A stretch of 64,000 nucleotides of DNA from Hsuehochloa calcarea. Its lineage: Eukaryota; Streptophyta; Magnoliopsida; Poales; Poaceae. The stretch is from the NCBI GenBank assembly GCA_036346395.1, contig CM070603.1, positions 54,604,868-54,668,867 of the forward strand, in the 5' to 3' direction. Below, piece after piece: positions 22,272-33,899 of the stretch. Within the stretch, counting starts at the first letter, position 1, and the number at the start of each line of letters is the position of its first letter. A program made the translations under genes and the position numbers. The notes under the pieces are model-generated. The model saw nothing but the letters and a program-made list of their open reading frames with translations, did not search any database and was not told the DNA's origin.

Positions 22272-24140
22272 CGACACTTTGTCGAAAACGCATGAAACGA
22301 CAAACCGTAACGCCATTGCCAATTGTCACATCATCCTAAGATCTGGAACATATCCCCATGAAATCCACACACATACGGCTCGACAAGCAATTGGCGTGAT
22401 GAAGGAAGATAAATTCAAGGTAGGTCGCTATGGTGCATTGTCAATCTAATAAAATGTAAACTAATAAGATAATTTGTCTCATACATAATCAACGATCACT
22501 TGAGATTAAATAGAGGTATATATTCATGCACATATTTGGGAAAATAGTAACTAATGGAGGAAGAATTGGGGCACGCAGCTATATGATACATACATGATGG
22601 AGAGTGATTACGTTTCTAAGAACGCCAACAACTTATTATACTCGATGATTTTCTTCCATCAAATCTCATTCTTTAATTACGCTTCTCAAGTTATATTTTT
22701 CTTTCAATGTTCTATTGTCATTTACAATATTTATTATATCTTGAAAATCTAAATAGTATATAAAATACGTAAATATATTTTCAAGTATTTAAGTTATATC
22801 ATTTCATACTACAAAACTTTGAAATAAGTTAGCCGTGCAAATTCGCAGACCCGATAGTTAATTTGGCATGTGATTTAAGTCAAAGGATAGCCAAACCGGG
22901 TTGCTGAACATGAATCTCAGTGCCGACAGGCATCTGATCGTGCATTTTGCTGCTAGTGCATGCTAGAGATGTTATTCCGCTCCATTGTTTATGCGAACTG
23001 TCAAAGCAAAAGGCAAACGGTAGATATATCAGCACACGCCCCTACAAAACTTGTTATTTACATATACTTTTCAAGAATTTACAGGAAACAGTACATTTCC
23101 CTATTTCAAACGAAACCTTAGTGATCATGAATTGTCCTTTCCTTTTTTCTTCTTTTTTTTGCGATGAAATGAATTGGAGTTTATGAGTGGCAAACTTTGA
23201 AAATAGTATGTGTACATATCGAGCAGTCACACCCTCGGCCTCATAGGACTTACTATTTTTTTGCGAGGACTTGCTAACTTTTATAATCAAGCCCTGGAAA
23301 CATTTTCAAGCACGAAACGAAACCTTCCGTTAATCGTACACAAATGACAAACATAAAATTCTCTACCGCAAGCCGTGGCAAGCATGGAGGAGGGGACCAA
23401 TCCGCCGCACATTGCCGCCCTCTGATCCATGGCGGCTCGAGGTTGGTAGGGTTTTATGACTCGGATCTCGAGGCGCAAGTCGTCCGACGGCTCCTCGAGA
23501 TCACTAAGCGTGCCTACTGCGTGCCTTCCTAACCCCGCCACGGCGACAACGTGATCCTTAGAGGATTGTATTTTCGCTCGCAGCCATCTCGGTGGTTTAT
23601 TTATGTGACCATTCTTTAATTATTTCAAGATAAACTTTGCATTTCTTAGAGGCCATTTTGTTAGTGCAGCGTTGCGGAATTGGTTTGGTGGTTGTTCTTG
23701 CATTAGATTCGTCTTCTTGGTTAAAAGCCCTTTGGGAAATTTAATTTTAGTTGGACGACACTTTGCATTTTATTGGGTTTAATTTGTAATTTGTCAGTGC
23801 AAGAGAGTGAGAGAGAAAGGAGGGGGGGGGGGGGTTCAAGGAGAGTGAAGGAAGAAGTTGAGGGGAAGTTTAACCGGTGACCCTAACTAACAGATACAAC
23901 GAATTAAACTTTTTTCAGTGGTATGGAATGGATTTTCATAAATTTCAGCGGCGCATTCACCGTAGAATTGCAAGGAATTTTTTAGTTTTGAGTTTTTGTA
24001 TTGTATGTCCATTCACAGTTTTTACGTGTATACGTATAGTTTTGAACTTTAAGCTGCACCGTACAAAATGCTTTACTAAGCACCACAGACAGATATGTCC
24101 AACCAAAAGGAAAAGGAAGGAAAGAAGAAGAGAAAAGATC
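22272..24140. repeat. Direct tandem duplication, copy A (1,869 bp)
   Basis: It begins cgacactttgtcgaaaacgc. It is matched base for base over long stretches by 24141-26021. It contains AT-rich sequence, a short GC-rich exon-like patch near 23390-23560, and a run of 13 G near 23822-23834. No confident gene is present; short open frames in the GC-rich patch match nothing I recognise. Confidence 0.93.
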
Positions 24141-26021
24141 CGACACTTTGTCGAAAACGCATGAAACGACAAACCGTAAACGCCATTGCCAATTGTCACA
24201 TCATCCTAAGATCTGGAACATATCCCCATGAAATCCACACATACGGTTCGACGGGGCAGCCGGCGTATGAAGGAAGATAAATTCAAGGTAGGTCGTCTAT
24301 GGTGCATTGTCAATCTAATAAAATGTAAACTAATAAGATAATTTGTCTCATACATAATCAACGTATCACTTGAGATTAAATAGAGGTATATATTCATGCA
24401 CATATTTGGGAAAATAGTAACTAATGGAGGAAGAATTGGGGCACGCAGCTATATGATACATACATGATGGAGAGTGATTACGTTTCTAAGAACGCCAACA
24501 ACTTATTATACTCGATGATTTTCTTCCATCAAATCTCATTCTTTAATTACGTTTCTCAAGTTATATTTTTCTTTCAATGTTCTATTGTCATTTACAATAT
24601 TTATTATATCTTGAAAATCTAAATAGTATATAAAATACGTAAATATATTTTCAAGTATTTAAGTTATATCATTTCATACTACAAAACTTTGAAATAAGTT
24701 AGCCGTGCAAATTCGCAGACCCGATAGTTAATTTGGCATGTGATTTAAGTCAAAGGATAGCCAAACCGGGTTGCTGAACATGAATCTCAGTGCCGACAGG
24801 CATCTGATCGTGCATTTTGCTGCTAGTGCATGCTAGAGATGTTATTCCGCTCCATTGTTTATGCGAACTGTCAAAGCAAAAGGCAAACGGTAGATATATC
24901 AGCACACGCCCCTACAAAACTTGTTATTTACATATACTTTTCAAGAATTTACAGGAAACAGTACATTTCCCTATTTCAAACGAAACCTTAGTGATCATGA
25001 ATTGTCCTTTCCTTTTTTCTTTTCTTTTTTTTTGCGATGAAATGAATTGGAGTTTATGAGTGGCAAACTTTGAAAATAGTATGTGTACATATCGAGCAGT
25101 CACACCCTCGGCCTCATAGGACTTACTATTTTTTTGCGAGGACTTGCTAACTTTTATAATCAAGCCCTGGAAACATTTTCAAGCACGAAACGAAACCTTC
25201 CGTTAATCGTACACAAATGACAAACATAAAATTCTCTACCGCAAGCCGTGGCAAGCATGGAGGAGGGGACCAATCCGCCACACATTGCCGCCCTCTGATC
25301 CATGGCGGCTCGAGGTTGGTAGGGTTTTGCGGGACTCGGATCTGGAGGCGCAAGTCGTCCGACGGGCTCCTCGAGATCACCAAGCGTGCCTACGGCGCGT
25401 GCCTTCCTAACTCCTCCGCCTACGGCGACAACGTGATCCTTAGAGGATTGTATTTTCGTTCTGCGCAGTTTCATCTCGGTGGTTTATTTGCGGTGACCAT
25501 TCTTTAATTATTTCAAGATAAACTTTGCATTTCTTAGAGGCCATTTTGTTAGTGCAGCGTTGCGGAATTGGTTTGGTGGTTGTTCTTGCATTAGATTCGT
25601 CTTCTTGGTTAAAAGCCCTTTGGGAAATTTAATTTTAGTTGGACGACACTTTGCATTTTATTGGGTTTAATTTGTAATTTGTCAGTGCAAGAGAGTGAGA
25701 GAGAAAGGAGGGGGTTCAAGGAGAGTGAAGGAAGAAGTTGAGGGGAAGTTTAACCGGTGACCCTAACTAACAGATACAACGAATTAAACTTTTTTCAGTG
25801 GTATGGAATGGATTTTCATAAATTTCAGCGGCGCATTCACCGTAGAATTGCAAGGAATTTTTTAGTTTTGAGTTTTTGTATTGTATGTCCATTCACAGTT
25901 TTTACGTGTATACGTATAGTTTTGAACTTTAAGCTGCACCGTACAAAATGCTTTACTAAGCACCACAGACAGATATGTCCAACCAAAAGGAAAAGGAAGG
26001 AAAGAAGAAGAGAAAAAGATC
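24141..26021. repeat. Direct tandem duplication, copy B (1,881 bp)
   Basis: Same start, order and content as copy A. It ends agaaaaagatc where copy A ends agaaaagatc. Differences cluster in the GC-rich patch at about 25325-25440, where several indels and substitutions occur within 110 bp, and at the G run (5 G instead of 13). The rest is nearly identical, indicating a recent event. Confidence 0.93.
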
Positions 26022-26662
26022 GGCCCAAACCAACTTACAATCCGGACCCACCCAAAAGACCGCTCGTAAGCGGCAGTTGCACACTCGAGCTTCTTTTTCG
26101 GTTGTTTCTTCCCACTCGGACTCGGACTCGGCTCGGCCACTGGCCCCCAAGATAAGCAAGCTGAAGCTGAGGTGAACCCGGCCATGCACCTCGCGCCGCT
26201 TCCCAAGCCTCCACAAGTACCAACAAGCAAGCCTCAGCCCTCCCCCAATGGAATGCTCTCTCGCGCCGGCCGCCACGTCGACGCCCTCTGAAGGTCTCAG
26301 CGCTGACGGCTTCACGCTGCCGTCCGCCGCCAAATCCTGCGACGCCCTCCGCCGGCCTCCAGGTCGACGCGCTGGCCGGCAAGCTCCGTCCGTCGGAAGC
26401 TCGCTCACAGCTTCGTCGTGGGAGAAAATTCGCTTCCTGAGATGAGCGAGATAAAGAGAATGCGGCACGGTTTGGAGGAGAGGATATACGCAGAATAGGC
26501 AACATTCCCGATACGACCGAGGTGGAGGGGGACGACAAGGCGGTGGCAGGGACGGAGATTGTGGTTCGGGACAAGAAGAGGTTCCACTTCCATCCATCAT
26601 TTCAGAGCCGGGCTCTGCTCTGTTCTTGTGGGGGATTACTGGTGAATGGAATGGTGTGAGAT
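26022..26662 (+). other. GC-rich sequence, gene-fragment-like, unrecognised
   Basis: Continues directly from copy B with coding-like composition but no convincing protein match on either strand. Open frames of 60-215 codons exist on both strands. I cannot say whether it is a captured exon or the edge of the chimeric segment that follows. Confidence 0.4.
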
Positions 26663-27598
26663 TTGGCCGCAGCTGGGCATGAGAAAGATATCACAACTGT
26701 CAAGGTCGGTGGGTCCGCGGCTCTCCAGGCAGAAATGGTCCTTTGGTCCTTGTTACCAACACCTTGGCATGCCTGCCGCTTTGCTTTCTCTTCCCCTTTC
26801 CTGCAGAGCTTTTGGGATTGTCGGGGCCGCTTCGTGCATGCCGCGCCGCAAGGGGAGGCCGGGGTTGTCTGCCCCAACTGCGACAGCGGCTTCCTCGAGG
26901 AGATGGCTGCGCCGCCGCAGTGTGCGTGTACGTCTGCCGCCGTGCTCCACCCCCGCAGACCCTCCACTGGAACGAGCTCCACCCCCGATGACCACTCGCA
27001 GTTCATGGTCGTGCTCCTCGTGCTCGTGGTGGAGGACGATTGCCTCCTCCTAACCCCCCTAAAGTTCCGCTACGTCCTCGACCTCGCATTCTCCTCCCCG
27101 TCCTCCTCCGACCACCTCCCACCTCTCCCCAGCTCCTCCAACCGCAACACCACTCCGTTGTTCCAGGTCCAACCCTTCTGGCACCGCTACGACTGCGTCT
27201 CCCTCGTCGCCCGCAACCGCTCCACGTTCGACCGCATGGCCAACGACGCATGGGCGCTCAGCCTCACTTCCTGGGAGGGACATCGCCTTCTCCAAGGACC
27301 CATGGGAGCTCACCGCCAACGATGCCTCCTCCACCGACAAGTCCCACCCACCCACCCCCCGTCTCCACACGCGCGCGGGAGGGTTTCCGTGCGGCCTCGT
27401 CGTAGGCTCCTCCGTCACCAGCGTCGGCATAGCCAAGGACACGCACAAGGAGTACATGCCGCAGCTGACGAGGATGACTACCGCGACTACGACAGCGACT
27501 TCCTTGAGATGGTCGTGTCAGGCCGCAGTATTCACAGGAACAAGCTCCACCCCCGCCGCAACCGGCGCACCATCGCCTCCTATTGGTATTACATCTGA
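26663..27598 (+). pseudogene. Chimeric ORF of captured gene fragments
   Basis: A 311-codon open frame joins pieces that look unrelated. Near 26830-26905 is a zinc-ribbon stretch, RGRFVHAAPQGEAGVVCPNC followed by DSGFLEEM, as found at the N terminus of plant RING-H2 E3 ligases of the RDUF/CIP8 kind. It is preceded by an intron-like tgcag. From about 27000 a second piece reads FMVVLLVLVVEDDCLLLTPL and QPFWHRYDCVSLVARNRSTF. It looks like a plant membrane protein of unknown function. Its match continues after about 27280 only in another frame (SKDPWELTANDASSTDK, GLVVGSSVTSVGIAKDTHKE), so the second piece is frameshifted. No RING domain follows. I read this as transduplicated fragments, as carried by Pack-MULEs or Helitrons; the carrier's ends were not found. 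Confidence 0.5.
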
Positions 27599-29045
27599 GC
27601 AGAAATGGTGAGTGATCATACATTTGTATTCTGTACATCAAATCAGCGCTTAACTGTATGCGTACATGGTAAACAAGAAGGGGCGATTTTGCTAGTTTGA
27701 CCAGTAGCACGTGTAATCTCCTTTCGCTTCCACTTCCACTCGTCAAAACTATGCGAAACCATCAAACACCACTTGGCTGCTGCACCATATCTGAACATGC
27801 TGCAAATCTACAAATGCATGAACTCACAAGTGCATTACCGAGCCAATCATTTCACCATTCAAAAACTCTGCGGTACAAACACAAATCAAAAGTGAAAACC
27901 TCCAAACTCATCCGAGCATGCACCAGTACCACAAGTGTGATAGGACACTATCACTAGCTTTTCCCATATGCATAATTAGCAAAATAGTTAAGTTACAGTT
28001 AAGCAACATGTCATACAGATCGACACATTCAAATTAGCATAAGCAAAGTTGTTTTTGTTTCACCCTACACATTTACGTTGTTACCTCCCAATACAGATAT
28101 AAGAATCACAAGAGTCGTCTGGAACTTCACTGACAATGATATTTGCAAGGGTTTAGTTTACTTCCAGATAGCAATTACACTATCATACAAACATCTACGC
28201 CTTAATTACTATGGAAAGGCAAGCAAAACACATACAGATTATTATTGAACCGAGCATGCCTCACAAAAAGTAGCGCTGGCTCGATCTGAATGGTGCGTTA
28301 CAAAATTGCAGGAGTCACATTTATGAACACCTTCTCGTCCTAACTTAGTCCTCACTTCATTGAGATAGCCACAACGGTAGGATGTTTATAATGCGATGAT
28401 CTCCAACCCATCTTGCAAATAACAGTGACCCCCGGACAGATATTGATTCAAGTCTAATAAAGAATAAAGAAATTCTGAGGCCTGTACATGCATCCGACCG
28501 AAGAAGTAATTTACATGGATTCACTCAAAACATCTGTAGGATTATCCAGAGCCATTAGCTACCACATAAAGTACACCATGTCAAGTTTTAAGATTCTAAT
28601 ACAGGCTGATCAACATAGTCAAATCAATTAAAAATATAAGCCGCTAAAACAGGTCATAAATGCCTTCCTGATTCCGGCTTCATTGCAAAGTATTGAAGAA
28701 ACATTGTGTAGCGCTATGTAAGGTAGAGGTAGTGAGAGGTTATCAAGTTGACTGGCGTAGGAAACTTCTAAATGCAAATGCAAAGCCAGAAGATAAGCCC
28801 CTAAATTTTCTAGTGTGAAATGCAGATGGAGTGGAATGAACATGCGTTTTAACTAGTAAACCATATGGATGTCCTGCAAGAGGTCTATACATTGTATGAC
28901 CCCTACGGATGCAACCATATTTGCTATGCTTGTTGTACCAATTATAAGAGCCTGTATACTTCACTTAAATTATCAGGTAAACTCGTTTTTAGGAGTGTCT
29001 TTATATTACATGAACTATATGATATTACCTAATAAAAGACAGAGA
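27599..29045. other. Intergenic DNA, nothing recognised
   Basis: About 1.4 kb of AT-rich, non-repetitive sequence with only short open frames. No domain, tRNA or terminal repeat is identified. Confidence 0.5.
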
Positions 29046-29355
29046 ATGGCTGATTTGCAGGAGTTCAAGCTGGACATGTTCTGGAATCCAATTCGGCCTC
29101 CGGAGACAACACCGACTTCAAACGTGTATAACTTTCACATACGGAGTCCGTTGGAGGTCCACGAGTACTTGATGGAAAGCTTATCTCGTCCTCTTTCCAA
29201 CGGATCCAGCCCCATCTCCAAATTCATTCAGAGCACTTCGTAATCGTCGAAAGAAGATGTTGCGTCACCTGATTGGGTTGTCAACCTTGTAATTTGGATA
29301 GAAACCCTAGGCTCATACTGTTCATGTGGTACTATTCATGCATGAACAGTACCAC
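29046..29355. repeat. Retrotransposon LTR-like fragment ending in a palindrome
   Basis: The passage around ttcaagctggacatgttctg and cggagtccgttggaggtcca resembles segments common in grass LTR retrotransposons. It ends in a 30-bp near-perfect palindrome (29326-29355, one mismatched pair) centred on ttcatgcatgaa. The copia RT frame begins right after it. Family not determined. Confidence 0.35.
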
Positions 29356-30049
29356 CGTAGATGGGTAGGACGAGCCATGAACTGACTTAAGATATGAACA
29401 TAAGCAATATCAGGACGAGTGCTCACAAGGTACACCAAACTCCCAACAAGATGATATTGAGTAGGATCCTCAAGAAGATCACCATCAGTGGCACGAAGCT
29501 GGAGGGATAGCTCCATGGGAGTCTCAGCAGTGCGAGTGTCAGTCAGACCAGACCGGTCAAGAAGATCCTGAACATACTTCTGCTGAGAGAGGTAGTAGCC
29601 CTCAGGCATAAAAGAGACCTCAATCCTAAGGAAGTACGTAAGAGAACCAAAATCAGTTCTCAAGAACTGCTCACTGAGATGATTCTTCACATACGTGATG
29701 AATAAGGAATCATCACCAATGATGAGCATATCATCAACATACAGAACAAGCAGTGTTCTACCCCGAGATGAGACGGACAAAAAAAAGTGACAACAGTAAT
29801 CACTGAGGTAAAATGTGCAAACCAGGCACGAGGAGCCTGTTTGAGTCCATAAAGAGCACGACGACGACGACAGACATACCCATCGGGAACATAATACCCA
29901 GATGGTGGATGCATATAGACCTCCTCATGCAAGACACCATTAAGAAAAGTATTCTTAACATCCAACTGAAAGATAGACCACCGGCGAACAGAATAAACCG
30001 CAACAAGAGTGCGAACAGTGGTCATATGGACAACAGGGGCAAAAGTCAC
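29356..30049 (-). pseudogene. Copia reverse transcriptase remnant
   Basis: Two adjacent frames. 29813-30049 has SIFQLDVKNTFLNGVLHEEV and the ALYGLKQAPRAW motif. 29356-29780 has the catalytic LYVDDMLIIGDD, then LSEQFLRTDFGSLTYFL and SLVYLVSTRPDIAY. All are hallmarks of the copia RT. A frameshift separates the two parts, and the sequence ends where RNase H should begin. Confidence 0.92.
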
Positions 30050-30384
30050 ATCGTAGTCATAACCGTACTCCTATTGAAAGCCACGAGCCGCAAGACGAAC
30101 CTTGTAGCGCTCGATAGTACCATCAGACTAGGTCTTAATCTTGTACACCTACTTGCACGTGATCGGACGACCATGCACAAGTGTTGGTACAATATCCTAA
30201 GTCTCTGTACGTCGAAGAGCATCAAGCTCCTCTGCCATAGCGAACTGCCACTAAGAACGAGGAGCAGCCTCACGATAAGAACTAGGCTTAGTGACACAGA
30301 GAGCATGAGCCATTGGAGCAAATCCAAGACGATCAGGAGGTCGAAGGGATGTCTGATCACGAAGGATGTAACGAGGAGCATCAT

Positions 30385-31358
30385 CTAGAGGATCAGATGT
30401 GGGTGTCGGCAAGATACCAGGAGAGGAGACTGGTGAAGGACAAGGTCGTTTGGAATACCAGAAAAATGAGACGGTGGTGCTACAGGAACAAAGAGAAGGT
30501 GCTGCAGGAGGCAGCACCGGTGGCGGAGGTACAGAAGGAACCACTGGAGACAGACCAGGGGAAGACCGTGATAGTGGAGAAATAGATGAAGAGTCAGAAA
30601 GAGACAACCATGAAATCGACTCAATGGTGGAAACAGGAGGAGTCGAATCTCGATAGAAGAAGGGTCAAGATTCGTCAAAAACGTCTCGTGAAATCCTGAT
30701 CCGTTGAACAGAAGGATCGTAGCAGCAGTAACTCTTATGCTCAGAACTATAACCAAGAAACACACACTCAATTGACTGGGCCGATAGTTTAGTGCACTCA
30801 CGAGGCTGCAGCAGAACAAAACAAGTACAACAAAAACACGAAGATGAGTGTACTGAGAGGCTCGAGAGTCGAGACGCTCTATAGGACTAACACCCTTAAG
30901 AGCAGTGGAAGGTTGCATATTAATGAGATATGCAACCGTTGAAATAGCCTCGGCCCAGAACTGTGGTGGAACGTGAGAGACAAGGAGAAGAGTGTGGGCA
31001 GTCTCAATCAGGTGACGATATTTGCGCTTAGCGACCCCATTCTGAGCATAGGCACCAAGACAAGAAGACTGGTAAAGAGTGGCATGCTCAGAAAGAAACT
31101 CTCTAAAAGTGCCAGAACAGTACTCGCCAGCAGAATAGCAGCTAAAAGTACAGATGGAAGAATCAAACTGAGTACAAACCATCGTTGCAAAGCTACAATA
31201 GATCGCAAAAATTGGCCACGATTAGACACAGGGAAAATCCATGTAAATCGGGAATAATCATCAATAAAGATCACATAAAATTTATACCCGCCTTTAGAGA
31301 TAATAAGAGCAGGTCCCCATACATCTGAATGAACTAAGTCAAAAGGACGAGAAGACAA
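30385..31358 (-). pseudogene. Copia integrase remnant
   Basis: The 31008-31358 frame reads PFDLVHSDVWGPALIISKGG then FVIFIDDYSRFTWIF-like sequence, giving the first two integrase core acidic positions. The 30385-31182 frame continues with YAQNGVAKRKYRHLIETAHT and PQFWAEAISTVAYLIN. The third acidic position lies in this part. Frame changes and stops make it non-functional. Confidence 0.88.
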
Positions 31359-31562
31359 GGACTCACTCGAATGATAAGGAAGTTGTAGCTATTTGCCCAG
31401 CTTACAACCCTGACAAAACATGGCCATGTCATCAGTAACATGTCCAAGAACACCCTGACGAACCAATGAAAAAAGACGGGACCCACATAAGTAACCTAAG
31501 CAACAGTGGAAGTAGACGTAGAGATGACAGGAACAACTGAAGTGGACGGAAGGTGGAAGCAA

Positions 31563-33003
31563 TTAAGGATGTAGAGACCCTGACATCCCTACAGCGCGGC
31601 CAGGTCCCAAGTACCATCCCTGTCTGTTGATCCTGGATGAAACAAGTGTGAGAGTCAAAACCAACCCTACAGCTAAGATCAATAAGCTAACCCACCGAGA
31701 GAAGCTGCATGGTAAGCTGGGGAACATGGGAAACAGCTGGAACGGAAAAGTCAGTGGACAAACGAGTGCCCTGACAACTAACAGACAAAGGAGTACCTCA
31801 GCTGTCTGAACAGATATAGGAAAAACAGGAGGTCCTACTGAAGTGAGAGATGTGGAGTCCGGTATCATGTGGAAAGAAGCATCAGAAACCAGAACCCAAG
31901 AAGTACCTGGAGGAGACGTCTGAGGTAGACTAGCAGAACCTGCTGAGCTGTAGAGAGTTGCTTTGAAGTAGAGCCTATCAGAACTGCTGAACAGAGTCAC
32001 CTCGCTGAAAAGGTCCTGGCGTGCTAGTCTGTCCTCCCGTCGAGGAGTTAGAGCCTCCCTACCCCCTTTGAATCGTCCACCTCCACGCGCCTTGTTCTGC
32101 TTTTTTCGCACCGCACAACGCTGGTAGTCGTGCCCGAAATTCTCGCAATAATTGCACTGAACTCCAGTTGGTGCAAAATCAGAAGCAGAAACAAACAACT
32201 AAGGAGGGACTGTACTCGAAGCAAAAACCGTCGATGTAGTCGAAAAAGTAGTAGCAAGCACAGCCGAAACAAACTGTACTGCTAACCAGCGGTGAAGCTC
32301 CTCAGCACGAAGCGTCGAAAGAGCCTCAATGACTGTCGATCGTGGTGAGCGGCTCAACAATTGAGCCCTGACAGGCTCAAACTCTAGGCGAAGACGATAG
32401 ACGAAGTCATAAAAACGAAGGCGATCACGATTCGTCTTCTGCACTTTATGACACTCCTAACAGAGCGAAGAAACCAGCTCGTCCAACTAGCGCCAGAGAC
32501 TGACCAAGGCTCGGAAGAAGTCGTCGACGGAGTTCTCCTGGCGAAGCGTCTCCAACTCACGCCGAAGCGAAAAGAACTGAGCATCGCTGCTCTACTGGTA
32601 TCGCTCGCGCAAGTACTCCCAAATCTAACAAGTGGTACGCATAACAACAATGTCTGGCTGGATGGAGTCGTTGACACTGACCACCAAGATGGCTCGAGCA
32701 CAGACCTCATCAGCACACTAGTACTCAAAAGCGTCTATGGTATACTGAAAGGCCTCATCAGGAGCGTCAGCAGCAGCAACAGCGGCCTTTGTCTCCTTGG
32801 CGGCCTCATCTTCTGCAGGAGGTGCAGAGGTAGGCCGGCTGGGAGGAGGCTGAACCGGCGGCGGCGGACAAGGACGAGCACCAATAACATGTCCCTAGAG
32901 GCGGGGACATCAAGCATAATCTCCATGTGTATCACAACCTGTAGTTCGTCCCATTAAACTTTGTTCTCGAGAATGGGATCGCAGCTGATGGAACGGAAGC
33001 CAT
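31563..33003 (-). pseudogene. Copia gag remnant with CCHC knuckle
   Basis: The gag start is the ATG at 33003, MASVPSAAIP then KFNGTNYRLW-like sequence after frameshift. Near 32100-32160 lies the zinc knuckle CNYCENFGHDYQRC, a CX2CX4HX4C pattern that binds nucleic acid. Several frameshifts lie between. The integrase-side part continues into the pre-integrase and protease area, where a D-A-S-like protease site (VLVSDASFHM) is seen near 31900. Confidence 0.75.
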
Positions 33004-33484
33004 TGGTAGGCGGCGCTAGACGGTGCAGCGATTAGATCGACGCACTTTTTTTACCTTTTCTTTTCTTCTCTCGGGCTAGGCCGGCTCACACCAAACCGAA
33101 CACAACCCAAAACAGAGAGCACACGGGGGAACTTAGGGTTCCCCTACCGAGAGGCCGGGACGGCGGCGGCCGACAAGCGGCGTCGGTGCGGCGGCGAGAA
33201 ACTAATGGCGGCAGCGCAAAGAGTCGGTGGTCGAGCGGCTTTGATTTGGCGGCCGGACCGGCGACGACAACAGAATGAGGCGTCTGCCTCGAAGCGTCAA
33301 AGCGACATCGAGCTCGAAGCGGCGTCGGCGAGCAATGTCGAACTCCGACGGCGGCCGGATCGTCTTCTGCAGCGGCGACATCTGCTCTGAATGGCGCGGC
33401 GGTGGAAGCGGACCGATTTGGGCGGCAGCGGCCTTCGATAACAACATGGCAGCGGAAGAGCAAGAGAGCTAGGTTACTACCCTA

Positions 33485-33496
33485 GCTCTGATACCA
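33485..33496 (-). other. Primer binding site (initiator-Met tRNA type)
   Basis: gctctgatacca on plus is the complement of tggtatcagagc, the standard copia PBS. It directly abuts the LTR end at 33497. Confidence 0.9.
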
Positions 33497-33614
33497 TGTT
33501 ATGAATATTGTGTGTACATTCAAAAGGACCCAATGAACAATATATATAGGGAATACAAGGGATATACAGATAAGGAAATACAAAAGAGGAGTCATATTCT
33601 AACGTATTCTACCA
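33497..33614 (-). repeat. Short 5' LTR of the truncated copia element
   Basis: 118 bp with TG...CA ends (on minus TGGTAGAATACG to ATTCATAACA) and a CCTATATATATTG TATA region inside. The length is small for a copia LTR. With the 3' LTR lost, the outer boundary cannot be checked by comparison. Confidence 0.65.
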
Positions 33615-33899
33615 AAAGATTCCAGTGAGCATTTTCTTGCTATACCATGCAGTGATTTGCCACATTGCCCAAGTTTGACAGGGCTCTGCAGCACTTGACT
33701 GATTCATGCCTTCAAGCGTGCGCTAGATCTAGACAGATACAGGGAGGGAGGGGGGTGGGCGGGAGAAGTTTAGCAGGACACACCTTTTTATAGTTTGGAG
33801 CAGAGGAAATCAGCTACAGATTCTTCTACAATAAACATTGTCGAAAGTGTACCCATTCTAATTTTAACCTTTATCCATTAGAATGTCACATCGGAGTGA

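Larger units (their letters stand above)
29356..33614 (-). mobile_element. 3'-truncated Ty1/copia element
   Basis: Minus-strand copia element with domains in order gag, integrase, reverse transcriptase. It keeps its 5' LTR and PBS at the right end but stops inside the RT/RNase H region at the left, so RNase H and the 3' LTR are missing. Stops and frameshifts break every domain. It ends 285 bp downstream of the stop codon of the large minus-strand gene and has the same orientation. Confidence 0.88.
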
